64,000 nucleotides of DNA. It comes from an uncultured Brachyspira sp. Lineage in GTDB: Bacteria; Spirochaetota; Brachyspiria; Brachyspirales; Brachyspiraceae. Positions 35,791-45,328 of the stretch are shown here, in pieces. Below the pieces are notes generated by a model. That model was not told the DNA's origin. It ran no database searches and saw nothing but the letters and a program-made list of their open reading frames with translations. Position 1 is the stretch's first letter; every line of letters starts with the position of its first letter. Where the stretch lies: positions 1 through 64,000 of the forward strand of contig NZ_CALXRN010000220.1 of the NCBI RefSeq assembly GCF_944390595.1. Reading direction: 5' to 3'. The translations under genes were made by a program, and so were the position numbers.

Positions 35791-36273
35791 ATGATAAAGA
35801 AAATAGTAATTATAATGCTTGTTATTTCATTATTTATAATTTCATGCGGAACCGGCATCAGCGGAAATAAACCGGAAGGCTGGGTTAATAATGACATATT
35901 TAGAGTAATAGGAAAGGGTTCACCTTCAAAAGATATATCAGATAAATTTGAAAGAGAAGTTAATGCAAGACAAGCTGCTGTATTAGATGGAAAAAATAAA
36001 ATAGCTGCTAAAATAGTAGGTTATTATATGGAATCATTGAATTCAACAGAAAAAGATATGATAGATGAATATGTCATACAGGAAAGAGTTGCAGAAAAAG
36101 TAATAGGTCTATCTGTTATAGAAAGCAAATGGGATTTTCTGCAAAACTGCACTGTTGTTATGGAATTATATGGAAAAGGACTTAAAAATAAAATGGATAA
36201 TTTAGTCAGCGAATACTTAAATGAAGTAGGAATGCAGCATACGGCACAAGATCCTGAAGGAATGGTAAATTAA
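35791..36273 (+). CDS. LPP20-like lipoprotein, first of a tandem pair
   Basis: This 160-residue lipoprotein has a signal ending FIISC (Cys19). The mature part begins GTGISGNKPEGWVNND and contains ARQAAVLDGKNKIAAKIVGYY and a strand pair around SKWDFLQNCTVVMELYGKG. The pattern (PEGW near the N-terminus, A-x-AR/K-Q-AA-x-D-A/G-K-N-K-I, then a beta strand) fits LPP20/DUF400-like lipoproteins, which are surface or periplasmic proteins of unknown function. The gene immediately downstream encodes a close copy. TGGAGG precedes the ATG. Confidence 0.82.
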   Translation: MIKKIVIIMLVISLFIISCGTGISGNKPEGWVNNDIFRVIGKGSPSKDISDKFEREVNARQAAVLDGKNKIAAKIVGYYMESLNSTEKDMIDEYVIQERVAEKVIGLSVIESKWDFLQNCTVVMELYGKGLKNKMDNLVSEYLNEVGMQHTAQDPEGMVN

Positions 36274-36322
36274 TAATATAAAATTTATTTGTTTTTATTA
36301 TATTTCCGATATGTTAATACTA

Positions 36323-36350
36323 TTGCAATATAATTTTAAAAATGTATAAT
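36323..36350 (+). promoter_or_regulatory. Promoter of the second lipoprotein gene
   Basis: TTGCAA (36323-36328), a 16-base spacer and TATAAT (36345-36350). A near-identical element with the same CTATTGCAATATA start lies before the SDR gene at 36984-37011. Confidence 0.68.
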
Positions 36351-36381
36351 TAATTTATAGAGAGAAAAAAGGAGGGAATCT

Positions 36382-36885
36382 ATGAAAAAATATTCAAAAT
36401 ATTGTATTGCTGCATTGATGCTGTCTCTATTTGTAATATCATGCGGAACAGGTGTAAGCAGAAGCAATCCTGAAGGATGGATTAATGATGATACATTTAG
36501 AGTAATGGGAATGGGTTCTCCATCTCCAGATATAGACTCTTCTGATAAATTTAGAAGAGAGTTAGCTGCAAAACAAGCTGCAGAATTAGATGCAAAAAAC
36601 AAAATAGTTGCTAAAATAGTAGGTTCTTATATAGAATCATTGAGTTCAACAGAAAAAGGTATGATAGATGAATATGTTATACAAGAGAGAGTTGGCGGAA
36701 GAATAAGAGGTGCTTCTGTTGTAGAAAGCAAATGGGATTCTCAGCAAAATTGTACTGTAGTTATGGAGCTTTATTCTAAAGGTTTGAAAAAACAAATGGA
36801 TGCTTTAGTAACTAAATATCTTAATGAAGTTGGCATGCAGTACACTGCTCAGGATGTAGCCGGTATGGTTAGAACTAGAGAATAA
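36382..36885 (+). CDS. LPP20-like lipoprotein, second of a tandem pair
   Basis: This 167-residue lipoprotein has a signal ending FVISC (Cys21). Almost every segment repeats the upstream gene: SNPEGWINDDTFRVMGMGSP, KQAAELDAKNKIVAKIVGSY, MIDEYVIQERVGG and ESKWDSQQNCTVVMELYSKG. The pair clearly arose by tandem duplication. This copy has a five-residue insertion (PDIDSS region) and a more basic centre. GGAGG precedes the ATG. A strong terminator follows. Confidence 0.84.
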   Translation: MKKYSKYCIAALMLSLFVISCGTGVSRSNPEGWINDDTFRVMGMGSPSPDIDSSDKFRRELAAKQAAELDAKNKIVAKIVGSYIESLSSTEKGMIDEYVIQERVGGRIRGASVVESKWDSQQNCTVVMELYSKGLKKQMDALVTKYLNEVGMQYTAQDVAGMVRTRE

Positions 36886-36906
36886 TAATTTGTTATGTAA
36901 TTAATT

Positions 36907-36944
36907 AGGGAGTATATTTATACAATATACTCCCTTTATTTTTT
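36907..36944 (+). terminator. Terminator after the tandem lipoproteins
   Basis: An 11-bp stem (36907-36917 with 36925-36935, arm AGGGAGTATAT) is followed by a T-rich tail. Confidence 0.85.
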
Positions 36945-36983
36945 ATAAGCAATAGCATAACAAAAAATATTTTTTATATACTA

Positions 36984-37011
36984 TTGCAATATAGTATTCA
37001 AAATATATAAT
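36984..37011 (+). promoter_or_regulatory. Promoter of the SDR gene
   Basis: TTGCAA (36984-36989), a 16-base spacer and TATAAT (37006-37011), closely matching the promoter of the second lipoprotein gene in hexamers, spacing and surrounding bases. Confidence 0.68.
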
Positions 37012-37037
37012 TAAAAATAAAAATTTGGGGAGTCATA

Positions 37038-37817
37038 ATGTATACAGAAAATATTAGCGGAAGATTAGCATTTATTTCAGGAGCAAGTGCAGGTATTGGA
37101 GAAGCTGTAGCAAAAATGCTTGCTTCTAACGGTGTTAATCTTATTTTATCTGCGAGAAGAATAGATAAACTTAATGAATTAAAATCATCATTTGAAAAAG
37201 ACTATAATATAAAAGTAAAAGTAATAAAAATAGACTATTCAAAACCCGATGAAATAATTAATGCTGTAAATAATCTTGAAGATGAATGGAAAAATATAGA
37301 TATACTTATAAATAATGCCGGTTTAGCTTTAGGCAAAGATGTATATTATAATAATAATTTAGAAGATGTATTACAGATGGTTAGAGTTAATTGTGAAGGA
37401 TTAATAGTATTAACTAGATTAATACTTCCGCTTATATTAAAGAGCAAATATGGCCATATAGTAAATTTATCATCTACTGCTGCCGATGAAGGATATAACG
37501 GAGGGGCTATATATTGTGCTACAAAATCATTTGTTGATATGTTTGGAGACAGTATCAGAATTGAATTAATAGATAAGCCTGTAAAAGTAACAAATATTAA
37601 ACCTGGTGCTGTTAATACAGAATTTTCTACAGTAAGATTTAAAGGAGATAAAGAAAAAGCAGATAATGTATATAAAGGATTTAGTCCTTTATATGCTGAA
37701 GATATAGCCGATAATATAGAGTATGTATTAACTCGTAAAAGTCATGTACAAATATCAAGCATGACTATTATGGCAGAAAATCAAGGCACTGCTACTATAA
37801 TACATAGAGAAAAATAA
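37038..37817 (+). CDS. Short-chain dehydrogenase, YdfG-like
   Basis: This 259-residue classical SDR uses NAD(P) to oxidise or reduce a small alcohol or carbonyl compound. It shows SGASAGIGEAVAKML (15-29), the Arg after strand 2 (LILSARRIDKL) that usually selects NADPH, NNAGLALGKD, catalytic Ser and Tyr-x3-Lys (NLSSTAADEG, YCATKSF), and PGAVNTEFS. The GLALG and TEFS pattern resembles YdfG-type serine/3-hydroxy acid dehydrogenases. It is not part of the acyl-CoA operon and differs from the reductase there. GGGGAG precedes the ATG. Confidence 0.88.
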   Translation: MYTENISGRLAFISGASAGIGEAVAKMLASNGVNLILSARRIDKLNELKSSFEKDYNIKVKVIKIDYSKPDEIINAVNNLEDEWKNIDILINNAGLALGKDVYYNNNLEDVLQMVRVNCEGLIVLTRLILPLILKSKYGHIVNLSSTAADEGYNGGAIYCATKSFVDMFGDSIRIELIDKPVKVTNIKPGAVNTEFSTVRFKGDKEKADNVYKGFSPLYAEDIADNIEYVLTRKSHVQISSMTIMAENQGTATIIHREK

Positions 37818-37850
37818 AATATAATTTTTTAATAAGGGAGCTATCTTTCT

Positions 37851-39857
37851 ATGGGTGAAATAGACAACACTAGAGACAGATTAAAATTAGATAATCTTGA
37901 ACAAAATACAAGAAAAGACTTGTTTAATAAGTTTGTTGATGCAGGCGGAGAGGTAATAGCAGAAAAAAAGAAGCCGAATACAGGAGTAATCGGAGGGTCA
38001 AGAAGAAGCAATACTTTAGTCGGAGGTTCATCATCAGATTCTAAAAGCAAATCTGATGCTTCATCAAGTAAATCTTCATCTTCTGATAATAAATCAAAAT
38101 CAAAAACATCAGCTTCTAATAGTAATACCATTGCCCTAAAAAAGGATAACAGCATATTTTTCAACATTAAATTATGGTTCAATGCTCTTAGTGCTGGGGT
38201 TATAACTTTTGTAGGCGGAAATGTTAATCCTAAATTCCTAAATTTTATAGATAAAAATGTAATAGCTGCTTTACTTGAAATGGATACTCTTATTTTTAAT
38301 GCTTTAAACCCTGTAGAATCTTCAAATGTAGATTCTAAAATAAAACATGAAAAAATAATATCGCAATTTGCTAAAGATTTAGACGATTTAGAGCTTTTGG
38401 AAAGAATAAAAGATCAATACGATGAAAAATTATATAAAGATTTTTTAAGACCATTTAAAGAATTAAATACTAATGTTATCGCTGAAAGCTATGTTAAAGA
38501 AATAAAAGCAATGTTCAGACCTTTATATGTTCTTCATGCATATTCTTCAAGAATGAAACTAGCCGGAGAAAAAGCTATGTTTGCTTATGCTATGGTTGAT
38601 AACATAAGTAAAGGAATAGTTAATTCAAGAATTTCAGCATTTAAAAGAGCTGTAGAACTTGTATATTCAAAATATTATCCTAAATTGTTTGCTTTATTAC
38701 AATATGCCTCAAAAGAAAGACTTGAAACTATAAATGATTTTAACCGCTATTTAAATATTACTGACGTTGATATATTAGGATATTATACAAAACTCAAAAA
38801 AGATAAAGAAAAAATGAAAGAAATAAAAATAGAGGAAGCAAAGGAAAATATAGGAAAGAATAAAGAAAATGCTGAAGATGACAAACTAAGTAAAGTTGAA
38901 TCTATAGGTGTTAAACTTATAAATAAATGTGTGTCATTCAAAAAAGAAGATAATGATATAGAATATGAAGCAGATCCTTTTTTCATTGTTTCAACTAAAG
39001 ATAAAATATACAGAATAAAAGTTTTAATAGATTTTTTAGACAGAGAATATTCAGCTGTATTTGTATCTAACAAAGTAAGATATAATTTAGTTTATGATAA
39101 TCAAGTTAGAACAGATTATAAAAATGATTTCAATAATATATTCTTATCATTATCAGATACTAATTCAAGATTAAATGAATACAGCGAGCTTTGCAAAACT
39201 ATAGAAAAAGTAGAAGCAGATAAAACTATGCGTTTTGAACAAAGAGTATCAATGCTTTCAGATAAAAACGGACAGCGTTCATACTTAGCTAAGAATTTAA
39301 GAAATACTTTTGTTTCTATAATCACACCATTCAAAAGAAAATTAGATAAGCTTTTATTGGATAAAGAAGAAAGAGAAAGAATAATTGAAAACCCTAATGA
39401 TATATTAACTTTTTCTGCTGAAATAGGAAAAACTAAAAAAAGAATACAAGGATACAATGTAATGAAAGCATTAACAGAAGCTTATTACTTTGTAGCTGGT
39501 TTTAATTATTTGATTACTCAAGGAGAATTATCCGGTGCTGGAATTTTAATTGAAGGCGGAGATGAAGAAGAGCAGCCTATAGTAGAAAATACAGCTGCTG
39601 CAAATGAAAGTGCTGTAAAAGAAGAGAATGCTACTGCATCAGTTGAAAATAATGAAAGCAATATAAATGATGACAATGTAAATAATAATGACAGCGAATA
39701 TAATGAAGCAGAAAATAATGCTGAAGATGTAAATACAGAAGAAAATGAAGATGTTTCTGAAACTGAAGAACAAGATGATAATAATTCTGAAGAAGAATTT
39801 GAAGAGTCTCAAGAAGATGAAAATTTGTTAGATGATACAGAAGAAGAAAAAAAATAG
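37851..39857 (+). CDS. Large protein of unknown function with Ser-rich and acidic segments (668 aa)
   Basis: I recognise no family. Residues 1-50 are charged; 51-90 form a Ser/Lys-rich linker (SSDSKSKSDASSSKSSSSDN). A helical region of about 440 residues follows (110-555), without signal peptide or convincing transmembrane helix apart from one mildly hydrophobic stretch (FFNIKLWFNALSAGVITFVG, about 102-121). The last 80 residues are almost entirely Glu, Asp and Asn. Such an acidic tail resembles protein- or metal-binding tails in spirochaete cytoplasmic proteins. It is 33 bp after the SDR and 14 bp before the acyltransferase, so it may share their transcript. GGGAG precedes the ATG. Confidence 0.8.
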   Translation: MGEIDNTRDRLKLDNLEQNTRKDLFNKFVDAGGEVIAEKKKPNTGVIGGSRRSNTLVGGSSSDSKSKSDASSSKSSSSDNKSKSKTSASNSNTIALKKDNSIFFNIKLWFNALSAGVITFVGGNVNPKFLNFIDKNVIAALLEMDTLIFNALNPVESSNVDSKIKHEKIISQFAKDLDDLELLERIKDQYDEKLYKDFLRPFKELNTNVIAESYVKEIKAMFRPLYVLHAYSSRMKLAGEKAMFAYAMVDNISKGIVNSRISAFKRAVELVYSKYYPKLFALLQYASKERLETINDFNRYLNITDVDILGYYTKLKKDKEKMKEIKIEEAKENIGKNKENAEDDKLSKVESIGVKLINKCVSFKKEDNDIEYEADPFFIVSTKDKIYRIKVLIDFLDREYSAVFVSNKVRYNLVYDNQVRTDYKNDFNNIFLSLSDTNSRLNEYSELCKTIEKVEADKTMRFEQRVSMLSDKNGQRSYLAKNLRNTFVSIITPFKRKLDKLLLDKEERERIIENPNDILTFSAEIGKTKKRIQGYNVMKALTEAYYFVAGFNYLITQGELSGAGILIEGGDEEEQPIVENTAAANESAVKEENATASVENNESNINDDNVNNNDSEYNEAENNAEDVNTEENEDVSETEEQDDNNSEEEFEESQEDENLLDDTEEEKK

Positions 39858-39871
39858 TGTGAGGTTTTACT

Positions 39872-40804
39872 TTGGCTTATAAATCACCGAAAGTTGTTAT
39901 GCTTGAATATATTCCATTACGTATACTAATGGAAATAATATCCTTTATGCCGTATATTACTGTTGTGCTTTTTGCAAAATTAATGGGTATTTTAATGTAT
40001 ATATTTGCTTTTAAAAGCAGAAAAGTAGCTTTGATAAATTTAAAGCAGGCTTTCCCAGAAAAAAGTTTCCATGAAAGGAAAAAAATTGCAAAACGTTCTA
40101 TGGAATCAATGCTTATGACTTTTGCTGAATTTATAAAAGCATCAAGAATGTCTAATGAACAAATTTTGAAAAGAATAAAAATAGAAGGTCAGGATATTTT
40201 TGATAAGGCTATGCATGAAAAAAATAGAGGAATAATAGCTATAACTGGGCATATAGGAAATTGGGAATATATAGCTTTCTATTTTGCCATAAAAGGTTAT
40301 GATCCTAGCGTTATAGTAAGGCCTCTTGATAATCCTAAATTAGATGTATATATGAAATCTTGGAGAGAAAAGAGAGGAATGACATGTATATCAAGATGGG
40401 GGGATTTAAGAGACATATTCCATGCTTTAAATAAAAATACACCTGTAGCATTCTTATCAGATCAAAATTACACACAAGGTATATTCGTAGATTTTTTCGG
40501 ATATCCATGTGCTACAGCTGTAGGACCTGTTGCAATAGCTATGAAAACAAAACTTCCTATGGCTATACTTTATGATTTGTCTGACAGATACGGACATCAT
40601 AAAATTATAGTACATGATATTATGTATATAGAAGAAAAGGAAACAAAAGAAGAAACATTAAGACATAATGTCCAAAGATACACAAAAAAACTGGAAGAGA
40701 TAATTGCTAAACACCCGGAAAATTGGCTTTGGGTTCATACTAGATGGAATACAAGGCCTAAAGGCGAACCTGAAATATTTTATGATACTAATGATTATAA
40801 ATAA
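39872..40804 (+). CDS. LpxL/HtrB-family lysophospholipid or lipid A acyltransferase
   Basis: This 310-residue membrane-bound acyltransferase has an N-terminal hydrophobic anchor (about 16-50), the N-(x)-LKQAFPEKSFHERKKIA motif typical of LpxL/LpxM enzymes, the catalytic HxxxxE (GHIGNWE), RPLDNPKLD, and FLSDQNYTQGIFVDFFG. These enzymes add secondary acyl chains to lipid A or its equivalent. That fits a diderm with lipooligosaccharide, as in Brachyspira. The start is TTG at 39872, with GAGG seven bases before it. Confidence 0.9.
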   Translation: MAYKSPKVVMLEYIPLRILMEIISFMPYITVVLFAKLMGILMYIFAFKSRKVALINLKQAFPEKSFHERKKIAKRSMESMLMTFAEFIKASRMSNEQILKRIKIEGQDIFDKAMHEKNRGIIAITGHIGNWEYIAFYFAIKGYDPSVIVRPLDNPKLDVYMKSWREKRGMTCISRWGDLRDIFHALNKNTPVAFLSDQNYTQGIFVDFFGYPCATAVGPVAIAMKTKLPMAILYDLSDRYGHHKIIVHDIMYIEEKETKEETLRHNVQRYTKKLEEIIAKHPENWLWVHTRWNTRPKGEPEIFYDTNDYK

Positions 40805-41001
40805 TCTTTTTTACTTTATTTTTTTGCCGGCGGTTTATATTGTATACTAAAATTAGTATTTAATTTTCTTAAAGGATTTACATTTCATATAATTTTATTT
40901 TATAATATCAGTTTTTAACTGTTATAAATTTGACAAATCATATAATTTTTAGTAATTTAAAAAAGGTTAACAAATATTTTATCGAAGGAGGTTATGCATA
41001 T

Positions 41002-42513
41002 ATGGAGCAAAAAAAACGTTCTTTTATGTTCTTTTTAAATCTTGGACTTACATTCACTTTAGTTGGTATAATTATTTCATTTTTTATTTTTTCGTATGAA
41101 AAAAATTATAAAAAAGATGAGTTCTTGGTTCATGCTCAAGCAGCACCTGAAAAAACAGCTTTTTCAGGTTCATTAGACGGTGCTTTGGCTGTTGAAGGTG
41201 CTATAAGGGAAGTAGTTGATAAAAATATGCCTGCTGTAGTTAATATATCTACAGAAATTGAAGCAGGACAAACTGAAGAAGACAGATATGCTGATGAATT
41301 TTTTAGATTTTTCTTCGGAGATCAGATGCCTAGACAAAGAAGAAGTCAAAAATCATTAGGAAGCGGATTCATAATTAATGAAGAAGGTTATGTACTTTCC
41401 AATTACCATGTAGTTAAAGGTGCTACTAAAATAATGATTACGCTTTACGGCGAAGACGGAGAGCTTCCTGCTAAATTAATAGGATATGATGAGGCTTATG
41501 ATTTGGCTTTATTAAAAATAGATTCTAATGATAGAACTTTCCCTTATGTTGCTTTGGGAGACAGCGATGCTATAGAACCTGGTGAGTTTGCCATTGCTAT
41601 AGGAAATCCTTACGGACTTAATAATACTGTAACTTTCGGTATTGTAAGTGCTAAAGGAAGAAGCGATGTAGGAGCCAATAAATATCAAAGATATATACAA
41701 ACTGATGTTGCTATAAACCCTGGTAACTCAGGAGGACCTTTATTCAATATTCATGGTCAAGTTATAGGTATTAATACTTTAATATACTCTACTTCAGGCG
41801 GAAGCATTGGTATAGGTTTTGCTACTCCTATTAATCTTGCTACTTCAGTAATGACAGATTTAAAAGAAAATGGAAAGGTTACAAGAGGATATTTAGGTAT
41901 ATACTTACAAGATATTGATGAAAATTTATCAAGAGGTCTTAATGTTAAGCAAAACAGCGGTGTTTATGTAAGTGAAGTTATACCTGATTCCCCTGCTTCT
42001 AAAGGCGGTTTGCAAGACGGAGATATCATTACAGAATTTGACGGCGAAAAAATGACTAAATCAGGAGATTTATTCAATAAGGTGGCTACTACAAAAGTAG
42101 GAAAAGAAGTTACTGTTAAATATTTAAGAAACGGAAGAGAAGGAACTACTAAAGTTAGAATCGAAGCTAGAGTTGACGATGAAGAAGTTGTTCCAAACAG
42201 AACTTTGCCAAATAACGGACAAAGCAATACGCGTTCTTGGATGGGATTAGATGTTTCTAATATTACTCCTGAAATATCTCAAAGACTTCAAATTAGAAGC
42301 AATGAAAGAGGTGTTGTTGTACTTAATATGACACAAAACTCTAAAGCATATCAATCAGGACTTAGACCTGGAGATGTTATAAAGGCTATAAATGGAATAA
42401 CTATCTCTAATACAGATGATTATAATGAGTTTGTTAAATCTTACGGAAATGATAAGTCTTTCACAATAACAATTAAACGTGCTAGAATGACTTATGTAAT
42501 AATAATAGAATAG
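41002..42513 (+). CDS. HtrA/DegP-family periplasmic serine protease
   Basis: This 503-residue trypsin-like protease has two PDZ domains. An N-terminal membrane anchor (about 11-30) tethers it, facing the periplasm. The catalytic triad is complete: His136 (NYHVV), Asp167 (YDLALL) and Ser243 (GNSGGPL). PDZ1 begins near TRGYLGIYLQD and PDZ2 near SWMGLDVS. It degrades or refolds damaged envelope proteins. I start at ATG 41002, which has AAGGAGG ten bases upstream; the frame is open 24 codons further without a site. A terminator follows. Confidence 0.94.
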   Translation: MEQKKRSFMFFLNLGLTFTLVGIIISFFIFSYEKNYKKDEFLVHAQAAPEKTAFSGSLDGALAVEGAIREVVDKNMPAVVNISTEIEAGQTEEDRYADEFFRFFFGDQMPRQRRSQKSLGSGFIINEEGYVLSNYHVVKGATKIMITLYGEDGELPAKLIGYDEAYDLALLKIDSNDRTFPYVALGDSDAIEPGEFAIAIGNPYGLNNTVTFGIVSAKGRSDVGANKYQRYIQTDVAINPGNSGGPLFNIHGQVIGINTLIYSTSGGSIGIGFATPINLATSVMTDLKENGKVTRGYLGIYLQDIDENLSRGLNVKQNSGVYVSEVIPDSPASKGGLQDGDIITEFDGEKMTKSGDLFNKVATTKVGKEVTVKYLRNGREGTTKVRIEARVDDEEVVPNRTLPNNGQSNTRSWMGLDVSNITPEISQRLQIRSNERGVVVLNMTQNSKAYQSGLRPGDVIKAINGITISNTDDYNEFVKSYGNDKSFTITIKRARMTYVIIIE

Positions 42514-42534
42514 TAAGTTAAAAAAGAACAAGTA

Positions 42535-42573
42535 AGAGGCTGCAGAAAATAATTAACTGCAGTCTCTTTTTTT
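42535..42573 (+). terminator. Terminator of the HtrA gene
   Basis: An 11-bp stem with one G-T pair (42535-42545 with 42557-42567, arm AGAGGCTGCAG) is followed by seven T. Confidence 0.9.
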
Positions 42574-42721
42574 ATATTAATCATCTTAAGTTATGTTAAC
42601 TATTTTTATGTTTTTACTTGCATTCATAATTAATTTAGTATATCATTAATAAAACATATACTTATGATTATAACAATATTAATGTGATTAATAGATAATT
42701 TATATATATGGAGATTAGAAT

Positions 42722-45325
42722 ATGACACACTTGGAATTAAGAGAAAAATTTAAAGAGTTTTTTAAAAGTAAAAAACATGCTATAGAAAAATCATCATCAC
42801 TTATACCAATAGATGACCCTAGCCTTTTATTTACAACTGCTGGTATGCTTCAATTCAAGCCATACTATGCAGGAATAAAAAAAGCACCATATTCAAGAGT
42901 TGCATCTATACAAAAATGCTTCAGACTTTCTGATTTAGAAAATATAGGAAAAACAGCAAGACATCATACATTTTTTGAAATGTTTGGTAATTTCTGCTTT
43001 ATGGGCGATTATTTTAAAAAAGAGGCTATAGAATTTGCTTGGGAATTTTCTACTCAGGTAATTAAACTTCCTATTGAAAAAATATATGTTTCTATATACG
43101 AAAAGGACGACGATGCTTTTAAGATTTGGAACAAACATATTGGAATACCTAAAGAAAAGATAGTAAGACTCGGTAAAAAAGACAATTTCTGGGGACCTGC
43201 CGGAGATTCAGGAGCTTGCGGACCTTGCAGTGAACTTTATATTGATATGGGTGAAGAGAAAGGATGCGGAAAACCTGATTGTTATGTTGGATGCGATTGT
43301 GAAAGATATTTAGAGTTCTGGAATTTAGTATTCAATGAATTCTTCCAAGATACTGACGGCAATTTATCACCTCTTCCAAATGTTGGAATAGATACAGGTA
43401 TGGGACTTGAAAGATTGTGCTATATTACTCAAGGAGTTGAAAGCAATTATCAAACTGATGTAATGAAGCCTATAGTTGATGCTATAGCAAAAAAGTTAAA
43501 TGTAAAATATGAAGATAAAAATAAAACTAAAATCAATTTAATAGCAGATCACTTAAGAGCATTGGTATTTGTAATATCTGAAGGATGTACTCCTTCTAAT
43601 GAAGGAAGAGGATATGTACTTAGAAGACTTTTAAGAAGAGCATTAAAAACTGCAAGCGATTTAGGACATAAAGGTGCTTTCTTAAATGAAATTACATCTT
43701 CTGTAGTTAATGTATATAAAGATATATATGATTATCTTCCTAAAGAAGAAGAGAATGTAAAAAAAATATTAAAAGATGAAGAAAATAAATTCATAAATAC
43801 AATATCTGCCGGAATGAATAAGCTTTATGCTGTAATGGAAGAAAATAAAAACAGCAAAGTAATATCTGGTAAAGATGCATTTATGCTATTTGATACTTAC
43901 GGACTTCCTATAGATATAACAGAAGAAGAGGCATCTGATCATGGATTTACAGTTGATAAGGCTGGATTTGAAGAGGCTATGGAAGAGCAGAAGAAAAGAA
44001 GCAGAGGTACTGGAGAAGATAAAAAATCAAAATTCGGATATGTTGAAAATTATGAAACTAAATATGTAGGTGAAGAAACTGATAATCTTATAAACGGCGT
44101 AAATGCTAAAATTATTGCTGTATATGATGATAATAGTAAAAAAGAAAAAGCTTCATCCTCAAATGCCGTTATCATTACAGATGTATCGCCTTTCTATGGA
44201 GAAATGGGAGGACAGATTGGTGATAATGGATATATAGAAAACAGCAAAAAAGAAATAATTAAAATAATAGATACTCAAAAGAAAGAAAATACTATTATAC
44301 ATATAGCAGACTGCAGCAGTCATTCTTTAAGTGTAGGAGAAGAAATAAAATTATTTGTTAATTTTGACAGAAGAAGTGCTATAAGAAAAAATCATACAGC
44401 TACACATATACTTCAAAAGGTATTAGAGCTTACATTAGGAAATCATGTTAATCAGGCAGGAAGTTTTGTAAGCGATGAATACTTAAGATTTGACTTTACT
44501 CATCCTGATTCAATTCCGGAAGATACATTAATAAGCATAGAAAATCAGGTTAATGAGGTGGTATTTAAGTCAATGCCTGCTGTAATAAAATACATGCCTA
44601 AAGAAGAGGCTATAGCATGCGGAGCAAAAGCATTATTCGGAGAAAAATATCCGGATACTGTAAGGATATTAGATATAGGAAATGGTTTTTCAGTAGAACT
44701 TTGCGGAGGAAGCCATTTGACAAATACATCCGAAGTTGGTTATTTCCATATAGTAAGTGAAGGTTCTGTGGCTAGCGGTGTAAGACGTATAGAAGCTATC
44801 ACAGGATTAAAAGCTGCTCATGAAGCTAGTAAATTATTTAGTAAAGTGAAAAATTTAGCTCATATATTAAATGCTTCAAAAACAGATGAACTTACTGTAA
44901 GAGCAGAAAACCTTCAAAATGAAGTAAAAAAACTGCAGAAAGAAATTAAACAGCTTAAAACTTCAGGTGCTTCTGCTGTTTCATTTATGGATAATTTTGA
45001 AGATTTAAATGGAATTAGATTCTATAACTTAGAATTTAATGAAGATATAAAAGATGTTAGACTTTATGCTGACACTATAAAAGAAAGAGTAAAAGACGGC
45101 ATCAGCATAATGATAAGTAAAACAGACTCATCTAACTCTATACTTGTACAGGTTACAGGAAGTGCTTTAAAAGATAAAAATATATCCGCAAATAATATAA
45201 TAAAAGATATTATTGCTGCTGCTGGAGGACGCGGAGGCGGAAAGGATACATTTGCACAAGGCTCTATAGAAGATGTACAAAAAGCTAAAGATGAGATTAA
45301 TAAAATAAAGAATAAGTGGTTGTAA
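42722..45325 (+). CDS. alaS: Alanyl-tRNA synthetase
   Basis: This 867-residue class II synthetase charges tRNA-Ala. The catalytic core shows FTTAGMLQFKPYYAG, RHHTFFEMFGNFCFMGDYFK and GMGLERLCYITQG; the editing domain has its zinc-type HTATHIL and CGGSH motifs (ELCGGSHLTNT); and the C-Ala domain ends in AAGGRGGGKDTFAQGS. Domain order and length are standard, so the gene is complete. GGAG lies before the ATG, which follows a gap of about 150 bp after the HtrA terminator. Three small genes follow closely, the first after 3 bp. Confidence 0.98.
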   Translation: MTHLELREKFKEFFKSKKHAIEKSSSLIPIDDPSLLFTTAGMLQFKPYYAGIKKAPYSRVASIQKCFRLSDLENIGKTARHHTFFEMFGNFCFMGDYFKKEAIEFAWEFSTQVIKLPIEKIYVSIYEKDDDAFKIWNKHIGIPKEKIVRLGKKDNFWGPAGDSGACGPCSELYIDMGEEKGCGKPDCYVGCDCERYLEFWNLVFNEFFQDTDGNLSPLPNVGIDTGMGLERLCYITQGVESNYQTDVMKPIVDAIAKKLNVKYEDKNKTKINLIADHLRALVFVISEGCTPSNEGRGYVLRRLLRRALKTASDLGHKGAFLNEITSSVVNVYKDIYDYLPKEEENVKKILKDEENKFINTISAGMNKLYAVMEENKNSKVISGKDAFMLFDTYGLPIDITEEEASDHGFTVDKAGFEEAMEEQKKRSRGTGEDKKSKFGYVENYETKYVGEETDNLINGVNAKIIAVYDDNSKKEKASSSNAVIITDVSPFYGEMGGQIGDNGYIENSKKEIIKIIDTQKKENTIIHIADCSSHSLSVGEEIKLFVNFDRRSAIRKNHTATHILQKVLELTLGNHVNQAGSFVSDEYLRFDFTHPDSIPEDTLISIENQVNEVVFKSMPAVIKYMPKEEAIACGAKALFGEKYPDTVRILDIGNGFSVELCGGSHLTNTSEVGYFHIVSEGSVASGVRRIEAITGLKAAHEASKLFSKVKNLAHILNASKTDELTVRAENLQNEVKKLQKEIKQLKTSGASAVSFMDNFEDLNGIRFYNLEFNEDIKDVRLYADTIKERVKDGISIMISKTDSSNSILVQVTGSALKDKNISANNIIKDIIAAAGGRGGGKDTFAQGSIEDVQKAKDEINKIKNKWL

Positions 45326-45328
45326 TAA

